Shown here piece by piece: positions 1-5,698 of a stretch of DNA of 7,310 bases. The stretch covers positions 1-7,310 of the forward strand of contig CAMGSV010000132.1 of the NCBI GenBank assembly GCA_946061495.1, written 5' to 3'. Position 1 is the stretch's first letter, and the number at the start of each line of letters is the position of its first letter. The position numbers were made by a program, and so were the translations under genes. Under the pieces are notes generated by a model. It was given only the letters and a program-made list of their open reading frames with translations. It searched no databases and was not told where the DNA came from. This DNA comes from an uncultured Spirochaetales bacterium (lineage in GTDB: Bacteria > Spirochaetota > Spirochaetia > Treponematales > Treponemataceae).

Positions 1-585
1 TCCATACAAGTTCCCTTGAATAATATACTGAGAAACTGATTCTGGAACAAGATACCGCCAGGAGCCACCATCCCCATTTCCAGCCCTGCGAATCTGGCTG
101 GAGGAAACCGGCAGTATGCCGTTGTCCAGCTCAATGTGGCGGTAGGGAAACGCCTTGCGCACCGTGCCGTCCCAGCAAATGCGTCGGGCAAGGATAATGT
201 CTGCAAGCTCGGGCAGCTCCTGGTAATGGCCCCACTCCTCAAAGCCATCCACCAGGTCATCCCCCATAATCAGACCAATCTTGCCCTCCAGCTGGCCGGC
301 ATACGTCTCTTTCAAACAAGAAATCGTATCATAGGTGTATGAAATGCCGCCCCGCTCCAGCTCGCAGGTGTCCACCGCAAAGCGGGAATTTCCGGCAATG
401 GCCAGCCGCACCATCTCCAAACGCTGCTCCGTGGTGGCTCCATCGGCCAGCTCCTTGTGGGGAGGAAGGTTCACCGGCACAAAAAGCACCATGTCATAGG
501 CCAACCGATGGCATACCTCGTCAGCCAGCAGGAGATGTCCAATGTGGATGGGGTTGAAGCTTCCCCCCAGCATGGCCAGCCGCAT
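1..585 (-). CDS. nadD: Nicotinate-nucleotide adenylyltransferase NadD (3' end off window)
   Basis: Transfers the AMP moiety of ATP to nicotinate mononucleotide to give deamido-NAD, a central cytosolic step of NAD synthesis. The reading frame is open from the ATG at 585 to the left edge: 195 codons with no stop. The nucleotidyltransferase fold is shown by GGSFNPIHIGH at residues 7-17 (the H-x-G-H ATP site, H14 and H17), by LPPHK at 40-44, by MGDD at 107-110 and by the C-terminal SSSQIR at 161-166, equivalent to the family's SSTxIR phosphate-binding motif. The last visible residues (YLVPESVSQYI...LYG) match the usual C-terminus, so only a few codons should be missing. The start lies 2 nt after the obg stop and its ribosome binding site (AGGAG, 595-591) is inside the last obg codons, so the two genes are probably translationally coupled. 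Confidence 0.95.
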   Translation of the reverse strand, partial: MRLAMLGGSFNPIHIGHLLLADEVCHRLAYDMVLFVPVNLPPHKELADGATTEQRLEMVRLAIAGNSRFAVDTCELERGGISYTYDTISCLKETYAGQLEGKIGLIMGDDLVDGFEEWGHYQELPELADIILARRICWDGTVRKAFPYRHIELDNGILPVSSSQIRRAGNGDGGSWRYLVPESVSQYIIQGNLYG

Positions 586-587
586 AC

Positions 588-1736
588 CTACTCCTCTGAA
601 TCGTCGCTGCCGGGATACTGGATGGGATACACATCACAGACGGAGCGGCTCTTCATAAACTCGGACTTTGCATCCTTCTCCGTCGCAACGGGCTTGCCTG
701 TGGTGGTGCTCTTGTAGCCGCCAGCCTCCATCCGCTGAACCAGTGCCAGAATCTCCCGCCGCACCTGGTCCAAGCCGGTTCGAGAAAAGATTGACAGGGG
801 AATCACCGCCTGCTCAGGATCCTTCTGATGGATGGCCTGCTCAATCATCTTGGCCCGCTCAGGAGCCCCCTCCGTATCCATCTTGTTGCAGAGAATCAGG
901 CGGGGCTTCCGTGCCAATTCCTGGGAGAAATTCTCCAGCTCCGACTGCAGGGTGTCGTAGGCAGTGAGGCAGTCGTCGTCGGAGCAGTCGATCATGAACA
1001 AGAGGCCCGCCGTGCGGGAAATGTGCTTCAAGAACCTGATGCCCAGCCCCGCTCCCTGGGAAGCCCCCTCAATGATGCCGGGAATGTCTGCGATGATGAT
1101 GTCCCGCTCCGCATCGGCGTGGAGCACCCCAAGGTTCGGAATCTTTGTGGTAAAGGGATAGGGAGCGATTTTGGGGCGGGCATTGGTGAACAGGTCCAGC
1201 AGGGATGACTTTCCCGCATTGGGGAATCCCACCAGTCCCACATCGGCCATAATGCTCAGCTCCACCCGCAGACGGCGAACCTCCCCAGGCTTTCCCTCCA
1301 AGGCAATGCGGGGCGCCTGGTTGGTGGACGACTTGAAGTGGGTGTTTCCCCAGCCGCCATTGCCGCCCTCCAGAAACACAAACAGCTCGTCCTCAGCCTC
1401 CGTAGTAAACTCACGGATGAGCTCACCGGTGTCGTAGTCAAAGAGGGAGGTTCCCGGCGGCACAGGGATCACCACGTCGTCACCGTTCTTTCCAAACCGG
1501 TTGGCGCCCTCCCCGTCACCACCGTTGCGGGCCTTGAACACCTGCTTGTACCGCAGGTGGGCCAGAGTCCGAAGGTTCCGCTTCACATGGAACACCACAC
1601 TACCGCCCTTGCCACCATCTCCGCCAGCAGGCCCACCCATGGGAACATACTTTTCCCGACGGAAGGCAACACAACCGTTGCCCCCTTTTCCGGACCGCAC
1701 CTCGATTACCGCTTCATCTGCAAATTGAATCACCAT
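588..1736 (-). CDS. obg: Obg-family GTPase (Obg/CgtA), short C-terminus
   Basis: Ribosome-associated GTPase acting in late 50S assembly and in growth and stress control. The 382-residue protein has the glycine-rich Obg domain at about 1-160 (SGKGGNGCVAFRREKY near the start, then GGPAGGDGGKGG at 34-45). The GTPase domain follows: G1 GFPNAGKSS 170-178, switch I threonines in PYPFTT 192-197, G3 DIPG 217-220, G4 NKMD 284-287 and a divergent G5 at about 315-321 (SIFSRTG). After the G domain (about 338) there is only a tail of about 45 residues ending in acidic DDSEE. The OCT domain found in Firmicutes Obg is not recognisable, which fits a shorter version of the family. The ATG at 1736 is preceded by AGGTGAG and opens directly into the conserved Obg N-terminus. 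A terminator hairpin lies just upstream and nadD follows after 2 nt. Confidence 0.97.
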   Translation of the reverse strand: MVIQFADEAVIEVRSGKGGNGCVAFRREKYVPMGGPAGGDGGKGGSVVFHVKRNLRTLAHLRYKQVFKARNGGDGEGANRFGKNGDDVVIPVPPGTSLFDYDTGELIREFTTEAEDELFVFLEGGNGGWGNTHFKSSTNQAPRIALEGKPGEVRRLRVELSIMADVGLVGFPNAGKSSLLDLFTNARPKIAPYPFTTKIPNLGVLHADAERDIIIADIPGIIEGASQGAGLGIRFLKHISRTAGLLFMIDCSDDDCLTAYDTLQSELENFSQELARKPRLILCNKMDTEGAPERAKMIEQAIHQKDPEQAVIPLSIFSRTGLDQVRREILALVQRMEAGGYKSTTTGKPVATEKDAKSEFMKSRSVCDVYPIQYPGSDDSEE

Positions 1737-1743
1737 CTCACCT
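1737..1743 (-). promoter_or_regulatory. obg ribosome binding site abutting the terminator U-tract
   Basis: The minus strand reads AGGTGAG immediately before the obg ATG. The AGG core is 4 nt from the start, rather close, and only 2 nt separate this site from the U-run of the upstream terminator hairpin. Transcripts ending at that U-run would lack this site, so any obg translation requires read-through or an undetected internal promoter. Confidence 0.6.
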
Positions 1744-1745
1744 AT

Positions 1746-1782
1746 AAAAAATACCCGAAGAAGGACAAGCCTGCTTCGGGTA
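1746..1782 (-). terminator. Intrinsic terminator between rpmA and obg
   Basis: Read on the minus strand, TACCCGAAG (1782-1774) pairs perfectly with CTTCGGGTA (1760-1752) as a 9-bp stem. A single mismatch then leads to a further 3 bp (AGG/CCT) closing a 5-nt loop. The stem is followed at once by six Ts (1751-1746). This is a textbook Rho-independent terminator for transcripts coming from rplU-prp-rpmA. It starts 30 nt after the rpmA stop and ends 9 nt before the obg ATG. Because obg and nadD lie downstream in the same direction with no obvious promoter in the gap, it most likely works as a partial terminator lowering obg expression. Confidence 0.88.
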
Positions 1783-1812
1783 CGTAATCAGCCAACAAAC
1801 GTAAAAAATGAC

Positions 1813-2070
1813 TTATGCCTCAACTGGTGCAATGGAAGCAAGCTTGCGTCCCTTGCGCTCGTGGTACACCACCGTTCCAGTAGCTGTAGCGAAGAGGGTG
1901 TCATCCTTTCCCCTTCCTACATTCTCGCCGGGATGAATCTTTGTACCCCGCTGGCGAACCAAGATTGATCCCGCAGGAACAAACTCACCGCCATACACCT
2001 TCACACCAAGATATTTAGGATTTGAGTCACGACCGTTCTTTGCGCCGCTACCACCCTTCTTACGTCCCAT
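1813..2070 (-). CDS. rpmA: 50S ribosomal protein L27
   Basis: Large-subunit protein whose flexible N-terminal tail reaches towards the peptidyl-transferase centre. The 85-residue product shows the whole L27 pattern: KKGGSGAKNGRDSNPKYLGVK with G-V-K-V-Y-G-G at the front, then SILVRQRGTKIHPGENVGRG and DDTLFA in the middle, ending in a short basic and hydrophobic tail. Its length equals that of mature L27 and E. coli L27. The start is well fixed: GGAGG at 2081-2077 is 6 nt from the ATG, and reading upstream in frame meets a stop (TGA, 2091-2089) with no usable start in between. The protein therefore lacks the short N-terminal extension ending in LQFF that Firmicutes L27 carries, although a protease homologue for that extension is encoded 14 nt upstream. 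A terminator hairpin follows the gene. Confidence 0.98.
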   Translation of the reverse strand: MGRKKGGSGAKNGRDSNPKYLGVKVYGGEFVPAGSILVRQRGTKIHPGENVGRGKDDTLFATATGTVVYHERKGRKLASIAPVEA

Positions 2071-2084
2071 AGTATTCCTCCGCT

Positions 2085-2417
2085 TTATTCAGCAATTATT
2101 TCCGTAAAAGCTACATACTGCGGATACTCAACTTGCAGGGACTGCAACCCTACCCGCAAAAAATCCGCTGTATATAGTAATAGGGATTCATCATCAATCC
2201 CATCCTGCACCTGAAACACCAAGTTTCCCGGAACAGGAGCATGTACCTCAACCAATGCCCCGCAAACATTCAACAAGACCTGCGCTGCCGTCCGCAACAA
2301 AACCGTGGCGGCGGCACATACAATGTCACAACCAACTGGAGCATACCCCGCATGACCCTTCCCGCAACAGGAACGGAACTGACCGTCCCTGCTACACGTC
2401 AGGCACACTTCCATCAT
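2085..2417 (-). CDS. prp: Ribosomal-processing cysteine protease Prp (DUF464)
   Basis: Homologue of the protease that removes the N-terminal extension of L27 in Firmicutes. The 110-residue protein has the family signature GHAGYAPVGCDIVCAA at 21-36, giving the expected catalytic pair His22 and Cys34, the same numbering as I recall for S. aureus Prp. The rest is the usual alternating small fold with an acidic C-terminal half. The gene lies in the normal place between rplU and rpmA. Its ATG overlaps the rplU stop (TAATG), implying translational coupling; a second ATG follows directly, so Met2 is an alternative start. The nearest purine-rich stretch (AGGAGA, 2436-2431) is 13 nt away, farther than usual. 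The N-terminal part is rich in cysteine (5, 8, 17, 18, 30, 34). The real substrate is uncertain because L27 here has no extension. Confidence 0.93.
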   Translation of the reverse strand: MMEVCLTCSRDGQFRSCCGKGHAGYAPVGCDIVCAAATVLLRTAAQVLLNVCGALVEVHAPVPGNLVFQVQDGIDDESLLLYTADFLRVGLQSLQVEYPQYVAFTEIIAE

Positions 2418-2731
2418 TAGGCTACCACAATCTCCTGTACACGAATGGTGGTGTACTCCTGGCGATGACCGATAGTCCGGTGGTAGTCCTTCTTACTCTT
2501 GTACTTGTATACAATAACCTTCTTGTCCCGGATGGAATCCTCGACAATAGCCTTCACCTTGGCACCCTTTACATAGGGAGCACCAACGCTGACAGAACCA
2601 TCGTTGCTCACCAACAAAACGGTGTCAATCTCGATGGTTGCGCCCTTTTCGGCATCAATCTTGTCAACCTGAATCAGAGCGTCCTTCTCTGCCTTATACT
2701 GCTTGCCCTTATACTCTACAAGTGCGTACAT
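2417..2731 (-). CDS. rplU: 50S ribosomal protein L21
   Basis: Large-subunit protein that binds 23S rRNA together with L20. The 104-residue product begins MYALVEYKGKQYK, the typical L21 start, and has near its end the diagnostic basic stretch KYKSKKDYHRTIGHRQEYT (about 76-94) ending in a short beta strand. Length and motif agree with the family. The start is supported by AGAGG at 2742-2738, 6 nt from the ATG. It is the first gene of its operon, with a near-consensus promoter about 100 nt upstream and a leader that can fold. Its stop shares one base with the prp start. Confidence 0.98.
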   Translation of the reverse strand: MYALVEYKGKQYKAEKDALIQVDKIDAEKGATIEIDTVLLVSNDGSVSVGAPYVKGAKVKAIVEDSIRDKKVIVYKYKSKKDYHRTIGHRQEYTTIRVQEIVVA

Positions 2732-2823
2732 CTGTTACCTCTGTATGTCTTTATTCTGGGACAAAGAATCCCACCAACGCTCCGGTACTAACGGGACATA
2801 CCGAAATCGTATTATAATGATTG
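2732..2823 (-). promoter_or_regulatory. Candidate structured leader of the rplU operon
   Basis: If transcription starts about 7 nt after the -10 box, the leader is about 90 nt long. It can form CGGTA/TACCG (2803-2799 with 2787-2783, 11-nt loop) and TGGGA/TCCCA (2773-2769 with 2761-2757, 7-nt loop). The second hairpin excludes another one, ATTCT/AGAAT (2769-2765 with 2757-2753). Competing hairpins upstream of a ribosomal-protein gene would suit autoregulation, as described for L21 leaders in Firmicutes. No match to that family could be established by eye, and each stem is short. Confidence 0.3.
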
Positions 2824-2829
2824 AGAAAC

Positions 2830-2859
2830 ATTATACCGAACTTTATACAATATAGTCAA
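2830..2859 (-). promoter_or_regulatory. Sigma70-type promoter for rplU-prp-rpmA
   Basis: The minus strand carries TTGACT (2859-2854) and TATAAT (2835-2830) separated by 18 bp: five of six matches at -35 and six of six at -10, in an AT-rich stretch that contrasts with the GC-rich genes around it. The predicted start of transcription is near 2823, about 90 nt before the rplU ATG. A second TATAAT occurs at 2816-2811 but has only a poor -35 (TTCGGT) in position. Confidence 0.8.
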
Positions 2860-2872
2860 GCATAAAATTTCT

Positions 2873-2904
2873 AAACCATAAAGTTTTCCATCCGATAATG
2901 GTTT
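2873..2904 (-). terminator. Weak candidate terminator after argS
   Basis: Eleven nucleotides after the argS stop, AAACCAT (2904-2898) can pair with ATGGTTT (2879-2873) across an 18-nt loop. A mixed AT-rich stretch follows that includes TTTT but no continuous U-run. The stem is AU-rich and the loop long, so it may not terminate efficiently. It is reported because some separation from the rplU promoter just downstream is expected. Confidence 0.22.
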
Positions 2905-2915
2905 CCAGTTTCCAG

Positions 2916-4709
2916 CTACATGGTCTCCAAAAAGGGAACCAGAATCAGCTCCAGGCCATTCTCCAGCACCTGCCGGGTGCAGGTCACCAAGAAGAGACGG
3001 GCAGTGGCCAGCTCCCGGTTGTCCTGGGCCAGGGACAAAGTGGGACACTCGTGGTAGAAGCGGCTGAAGGCCTTGGCCACATCATAGAGATAGCCCGCCA
3101 GCTGGGAGGGGTCCAGATTCTGGGCCGCCTTCAGCAAGACCTTTGGATACTGCTCCAGCACCTTCACCAGCTCCCATTCAGCCTCGTGACACAGCAGCCC
3201 GGCGGCCTGGGTGGCATCCAAGGCAACCAATCCTGCCTCCTGAGCCTTCCGCAGGATGGAGCAGATTCTCGCCCCCATGTACTGAAGGTAGGGTCCAGTG
3301 TCTCCATTGAAGGAAAGGGACTCCTTGGGATTGAACAGCATATCCTTGGTGGGAGTCGCCTTCAGCAGGTAGTAATGGAGGGCACCCAGGGCAATCTTTT
3401 CCGCAACAGCGGCAGGGTCTCCCACGGCCTCCTCACGGCCCTTGGCGGAAATCTCCTCCAGGGCACCATCCCGCAGGCTGTTGATGAGGTCGTCGGCATC
3501 AACCACCGTACCCTCACGGCTCTTCATCTTGCCCTCCGGCAGGTTCACCATGCCGTAGGACAGGTGGTACAGCTGGTCCGCCCACTGGTAGCCCAATTTT
3601 TTCAGCACATAGAACAGCACCTTGAAATGGTACTGCTGCTCGCTACCCACCACGTAGACCAGCTGGTTGAAGGGCCAGTCGCCGTGGCGATAAATGGCAG
3701 TGCCAATGTCCTGGGTCATGTAGAGGGCGGTGCCGTCCTTCCGCAGCAGCACCTTCTTGTCCAGGTTGATTTCCTCCAAATCCACCCATACGGAGCCATC
3801 CTCCTCCTTGTAGAAGATGCCGTCCTCCAGCCCCTTGAGAATCTCGTCCCTTCCCTTCAGGTAGGTCTCGCTCTCGTAGTACAGCTTGTCAAAGGTGATT
3901 CCTGTCCGTTGGTAGGTCTGGGTGATGCCCTGAATGGCCCAGTGGTTCATCTGCTTCCAAAGCTGGTGAACCTCCTGGTCCCCCTGCTCCCACTTCACCA
4001 AGAGCTCCTGGGCCAGCTTTTCGGCGGAGGAGTCCTCCTTGTTCCATTTGTCGAACTCCACGTAGCAGTCGCCGACAAAGCGGTCGCTCTTGAGGCCGAG
4101 GCTTTCCGGGGTCTCCCCCTTCTCCTGATGGAATTTCTGGTAGGCCAGCATGGACTTGCAGATATGGACACCACGGTTGTTGATAATGTTCACCTTGAAG
4201 ACCGCTGCACCGGCTGCCTTGAGGATGCGGGAGATGCTCTCTCCCAGTGCGTCGTTTCGCAGGTGGCCCAGATGCAGGGGCTTGTTAGTGTTGGGGCTGG
4301 AGAATTCCACCATGACCCGGCGGCCCTCCAAAAATTTCGCACCCCCCTCAGCAAGGGAGCCATACTGCTCCTTCTGAGTGGCAATCTTGTCAAGGATACC
4401 GCAGATGGCAGCCGCCTTGTTCAGCTTGACGTTGATGTAGGGACCCACCGCTGCAAAGGATCCCACGGCGGAGGCGCCCTCCTGCTGCTGCACCAAGGCC
4501 ACCACCTTCGCCGCAATGGCAGGAGGAGCCTGTCGGAAGGATTTTGCAAAGGGAAACAGGGGGATTCCCACATCCCCCATATCGGGGTTTGGTGGAGTCT
4601 CCATCACCAGGGCCGCCGCTGTGGTCACGTCCCCCACGCCCAGTTCTTTACCGAATGAATTCAAGGCATCCGCTACTAAAATCCGGCACTGCTCCTTCAA
4701 GTCTGCCAT
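2916..4709 (-). CDS. argS: Arginyl-tRNA synthetase
   Basis: Charges tRNA-Arg with arginine using ATP; class Ia, cytosolic. The 597-residue protein has the N-terminal tRNA-recognition (Add-1) domain at about 1-120. The Rossmann catalytic core carries the HIGH signature as HLGH (146-149, preceded by FSSPNTNKPL) and a KMSKS-like loop as KMKSREG (394-400). TGPYLQY at 471-477 leads into the helical DALR anticodon-binding domain, recognisable by FSRFYHECP at 548-556. Length is normal. The arginine-pocket context VEFSSPN before HLGH is typical. The ATG at 4709 is preceded by AGGATGG (4720-4714). The C-terminus reads VPFLETM where the family usually ends in a proline/arginine-methionine motif, a small divergence. 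Upstream is pgeF after 104 nt; downstream is the rplU promoter region. Confidence 0.98.
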   Translation of the reverse strand: MADLKEQCRILVADALNSFGKELGVGDVTTAAALVMETPPNPDMGDVGIPLFPFAKSFRQAPPAIAAKVVALVQQQEGASAVGSFAAVGPYINVKLNKAAAICGILDKIATQKEQYGSLAEGGAKFLEGRRVMVEFSSPNTNKPLHLGHLRNDALGESISRILKAAGAAVFKVNIINNRGVHICKSMLAYQKFHQEKGETPESLGLKSDRFVGDCYVEFDKWNKEDSSAEKLAQELLVKWEQGDQEVHQLWKQMNHWAIQGITQTYQRTGITFDKLYYESETYLKGRDEILKGLEDGIFYKEEDGSVWVDLEEINLDKKVLLRKDGTALYMTQDIGTAIYRHGDWPFNQLVYVVGSEQQYHFKVLFYVLKKLGYQWADQLYHLSYGMVNLPEGKMKSREGTVVDADDLINSLRDGALEEISAKGREEAVGDPAAVAEKIALGALHYYLLKATPTKDMLFNPKESLSFNGDTGPYLQYMGARICSILRKAQEAGLVALDATQAAGLLCHEAEWELVKVLEQYPKVLLKAAQNLDPSQLAGYLYDVAKAFSRFYHECPTLSLAQDNRELATARLFLVTCTRQVLENGLELILVPFLETM

Positions 4710-4813
4710 AACACCATCCTAAAAATAAACTTGGAAAGAATATACTATCAAAAAACAGGAATTTGTTCTATAACGTGGCGGAACGTAGCGGCTGCAAGGC
4801 AGCGACGGCAAGG

Positions 4814-5692
4814 CTATCTGACGAAGGCCATCATAGTCGTGAAGCGGCGGAGTTTTTCCTCCAAGGCCATGTCTGCCGGCAAGGAAGCCGTTTCCCGACG
4901 GAAGGAGCCCAAGCGCGGGTCGCAGCAGGTACAGTCGCTGCAGCAGAAGACATTGTCCTCCGGCACCCCCAAGTCCCGCAGCAGATTGATGTTCGCCTGG
5001 GCAAGGGAAAGGCTAGTGGGAGGAAGGATACAGGAGGAACCGAAATTGGCGACAAAATACTGGATTCGCTCCTCCTCCACCTGATAGCAGCAGGACTGGA
5101 TGTGGGGCCCAATCACCACGGAAAAACCCTCTGGCCCAGCTCCGTACAACTGTTCCGCCAACTTTATGGCCTTCCCTACAATGCCGGTTCCCTTCCAGCC
5201 GGAATGAACCACCCCACGGCACCCAGTTCCTTGGTGATAGAGGAAGATGGGAAGACAATCTGCCACCGTCACCACCGGCACAATTCCCTTGCATCTGGTT
5301 ATGAGTCCATCCCCACGACACATGTCCAGTGACTCGGGATGGCTTCCCGCCCTGCCCTCCAGCTGCGGCCTCCCCGCAGCATCCTGCGTCAGGGCAAAGA
5401 CCACCTGGGAATGAATCAACTCCACCGGCACAGAAACAAGTTGCCTTGCAGGAAGGGTCAGTGGTGGAACAGCGGGGCCCGTGGCAGGCACGGCAATTCC
5501 CTCCTGCCGAAAAAAATCCCCGCGCCGCTGATTCTCCTCATTCCAGCGGAATCGCATGGAGCCAGCGGCAGCAGTAGTGAGATGGCAACGGGGATGCTTT
5601 TTTTCCAAGGGACGACCTTGGAAAAAAAATGGCAGGGACAAGAGGTCGTCCCTGCCGGAATTGGATAGGGTAAAGGCGGAACCTTGTATCAC
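4814..5692 (-). CDS. pgeF: PgeF/YfiH (LACC1-type) purine nucleoside/polyphenol oxidase family protein
   Basis: Family members are cytosolic and have been described both as polyphenol oxidases and as purine nucleoside-processing enzymes; YfiH/PgeF has also been linked to correcting peptidoglycan precursors. The exact substrate here is not determined. The 292-residue product carries the metal-binding pattern in order: His94 (ELIHSQVV), GDGLIT 127-132, Cys146 in VADCLP, His163 in VVHSGWKGT, GPHIQSCCYQV 195-205 and the C-terminal SDCTCCDPRLGSFRRE at 252-267. The start is a GTG at 5692 (weak GGTAGG ahead of it, overlapping the previous stop), 6 nt after the upstream gene. The next Met, residue 46, would remove an N-terminal segment that looks genuine. 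A cysteine cluster at 250-257 is unusually dense. A 13-bp palindrome lies in codons 20-32. Confidence 0.92.
   Translation of the reverse strand: MIQGSAFTLSNSGRDDLLSLPFFFQGRPLEKKHPRCHLTTAAAGSMRFRWNEENQRRGDFFRQEGIAVPATGPAVPPLTLPARQLVSVPVELIHSQVVFALTQDAAGRPQLEGRAGSHPESLDMCRGDGLITRCKGIVPVVTVADCLPIFLYHQGTGCRGVVHSGWKGTGIVGKAIKLAEQLYGAGPEGFSVVIGPHIQSCCYQVEEERIQYFVANFGSSCILPPTSLSLAQANINLLRDLGVPEDNVFCCSDCTCCDPRLGSFRRETASLPADMALEEKLRRFTTMMAFVR
5598..5628. repeat. Perfect 13-bp inverted repeat inside pgeF
   Basis: Arms 5598-5610 (seven Ts then CCAAGG) and 5616-5628 (CCTTGG then As) are exact reverse complements around a 5-nt spacer, GACGA. On either strand the T-run comes before and the A-run after the GC core, the reverse of an intrinsic terminator. 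In the pgeF message it would form a hairpin about 60 nt downstream of the start codon. It encodes FFFQGRPLEKK, with in-phase heptamers T TTT TTC and A AAA AAG of the kind prone to -1 slippage. Confidence 0.85.
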
Positions 5693-5698
5693 AGCAGC

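Noticed and set aside
136..717. Small plus-strand open frames at the left end
   Set aside because: They overlap nadD and the 3' part of obg, which show clear family motifs on the minus strand, and they have no ribosome binding site or recognisable motif.
2811..2816. Second promoter -10 box (TATAAT) for rplU
   Set aside because: The sequence at the expected -35 position (TTCGGT at 18 bp) is a poor match, while the upstream TTGACT/TATAAT pair is near consensus.
2898..4658. Long plus-strand open frame of 586 codons opposite argS
   Set aside because: It is antisense to argS, whose HLGH and KMKSREG motifs and full-length domain order make the minus strand certain. The plus-strand translation is low-complexity, rich in Leu, Gln, His, Gly and Val, as expected of a shadow of a GC-rich gene.
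4710..4813. Possible promoter or terminator in the pgeF-argS gap
   Set aside because: TTGATA on the minus strand has only a poor TTTATT at 16 bp, which would place the start inside the argS ribosome binding site. The hairpin GCTGC/GCAGC at 4791-4803 is only 5 bp and has no U-run after it. The gap is AT-rich but no defined signal is convincing.
5598..5628. Bidirectional intrinsic terminator at the pgeF palindrome
   Set aside because: On both strands the T-run lies before the GC stem and the A-run after it, the opposite of an intrinsic terminator, and the element is inside coding sequence.
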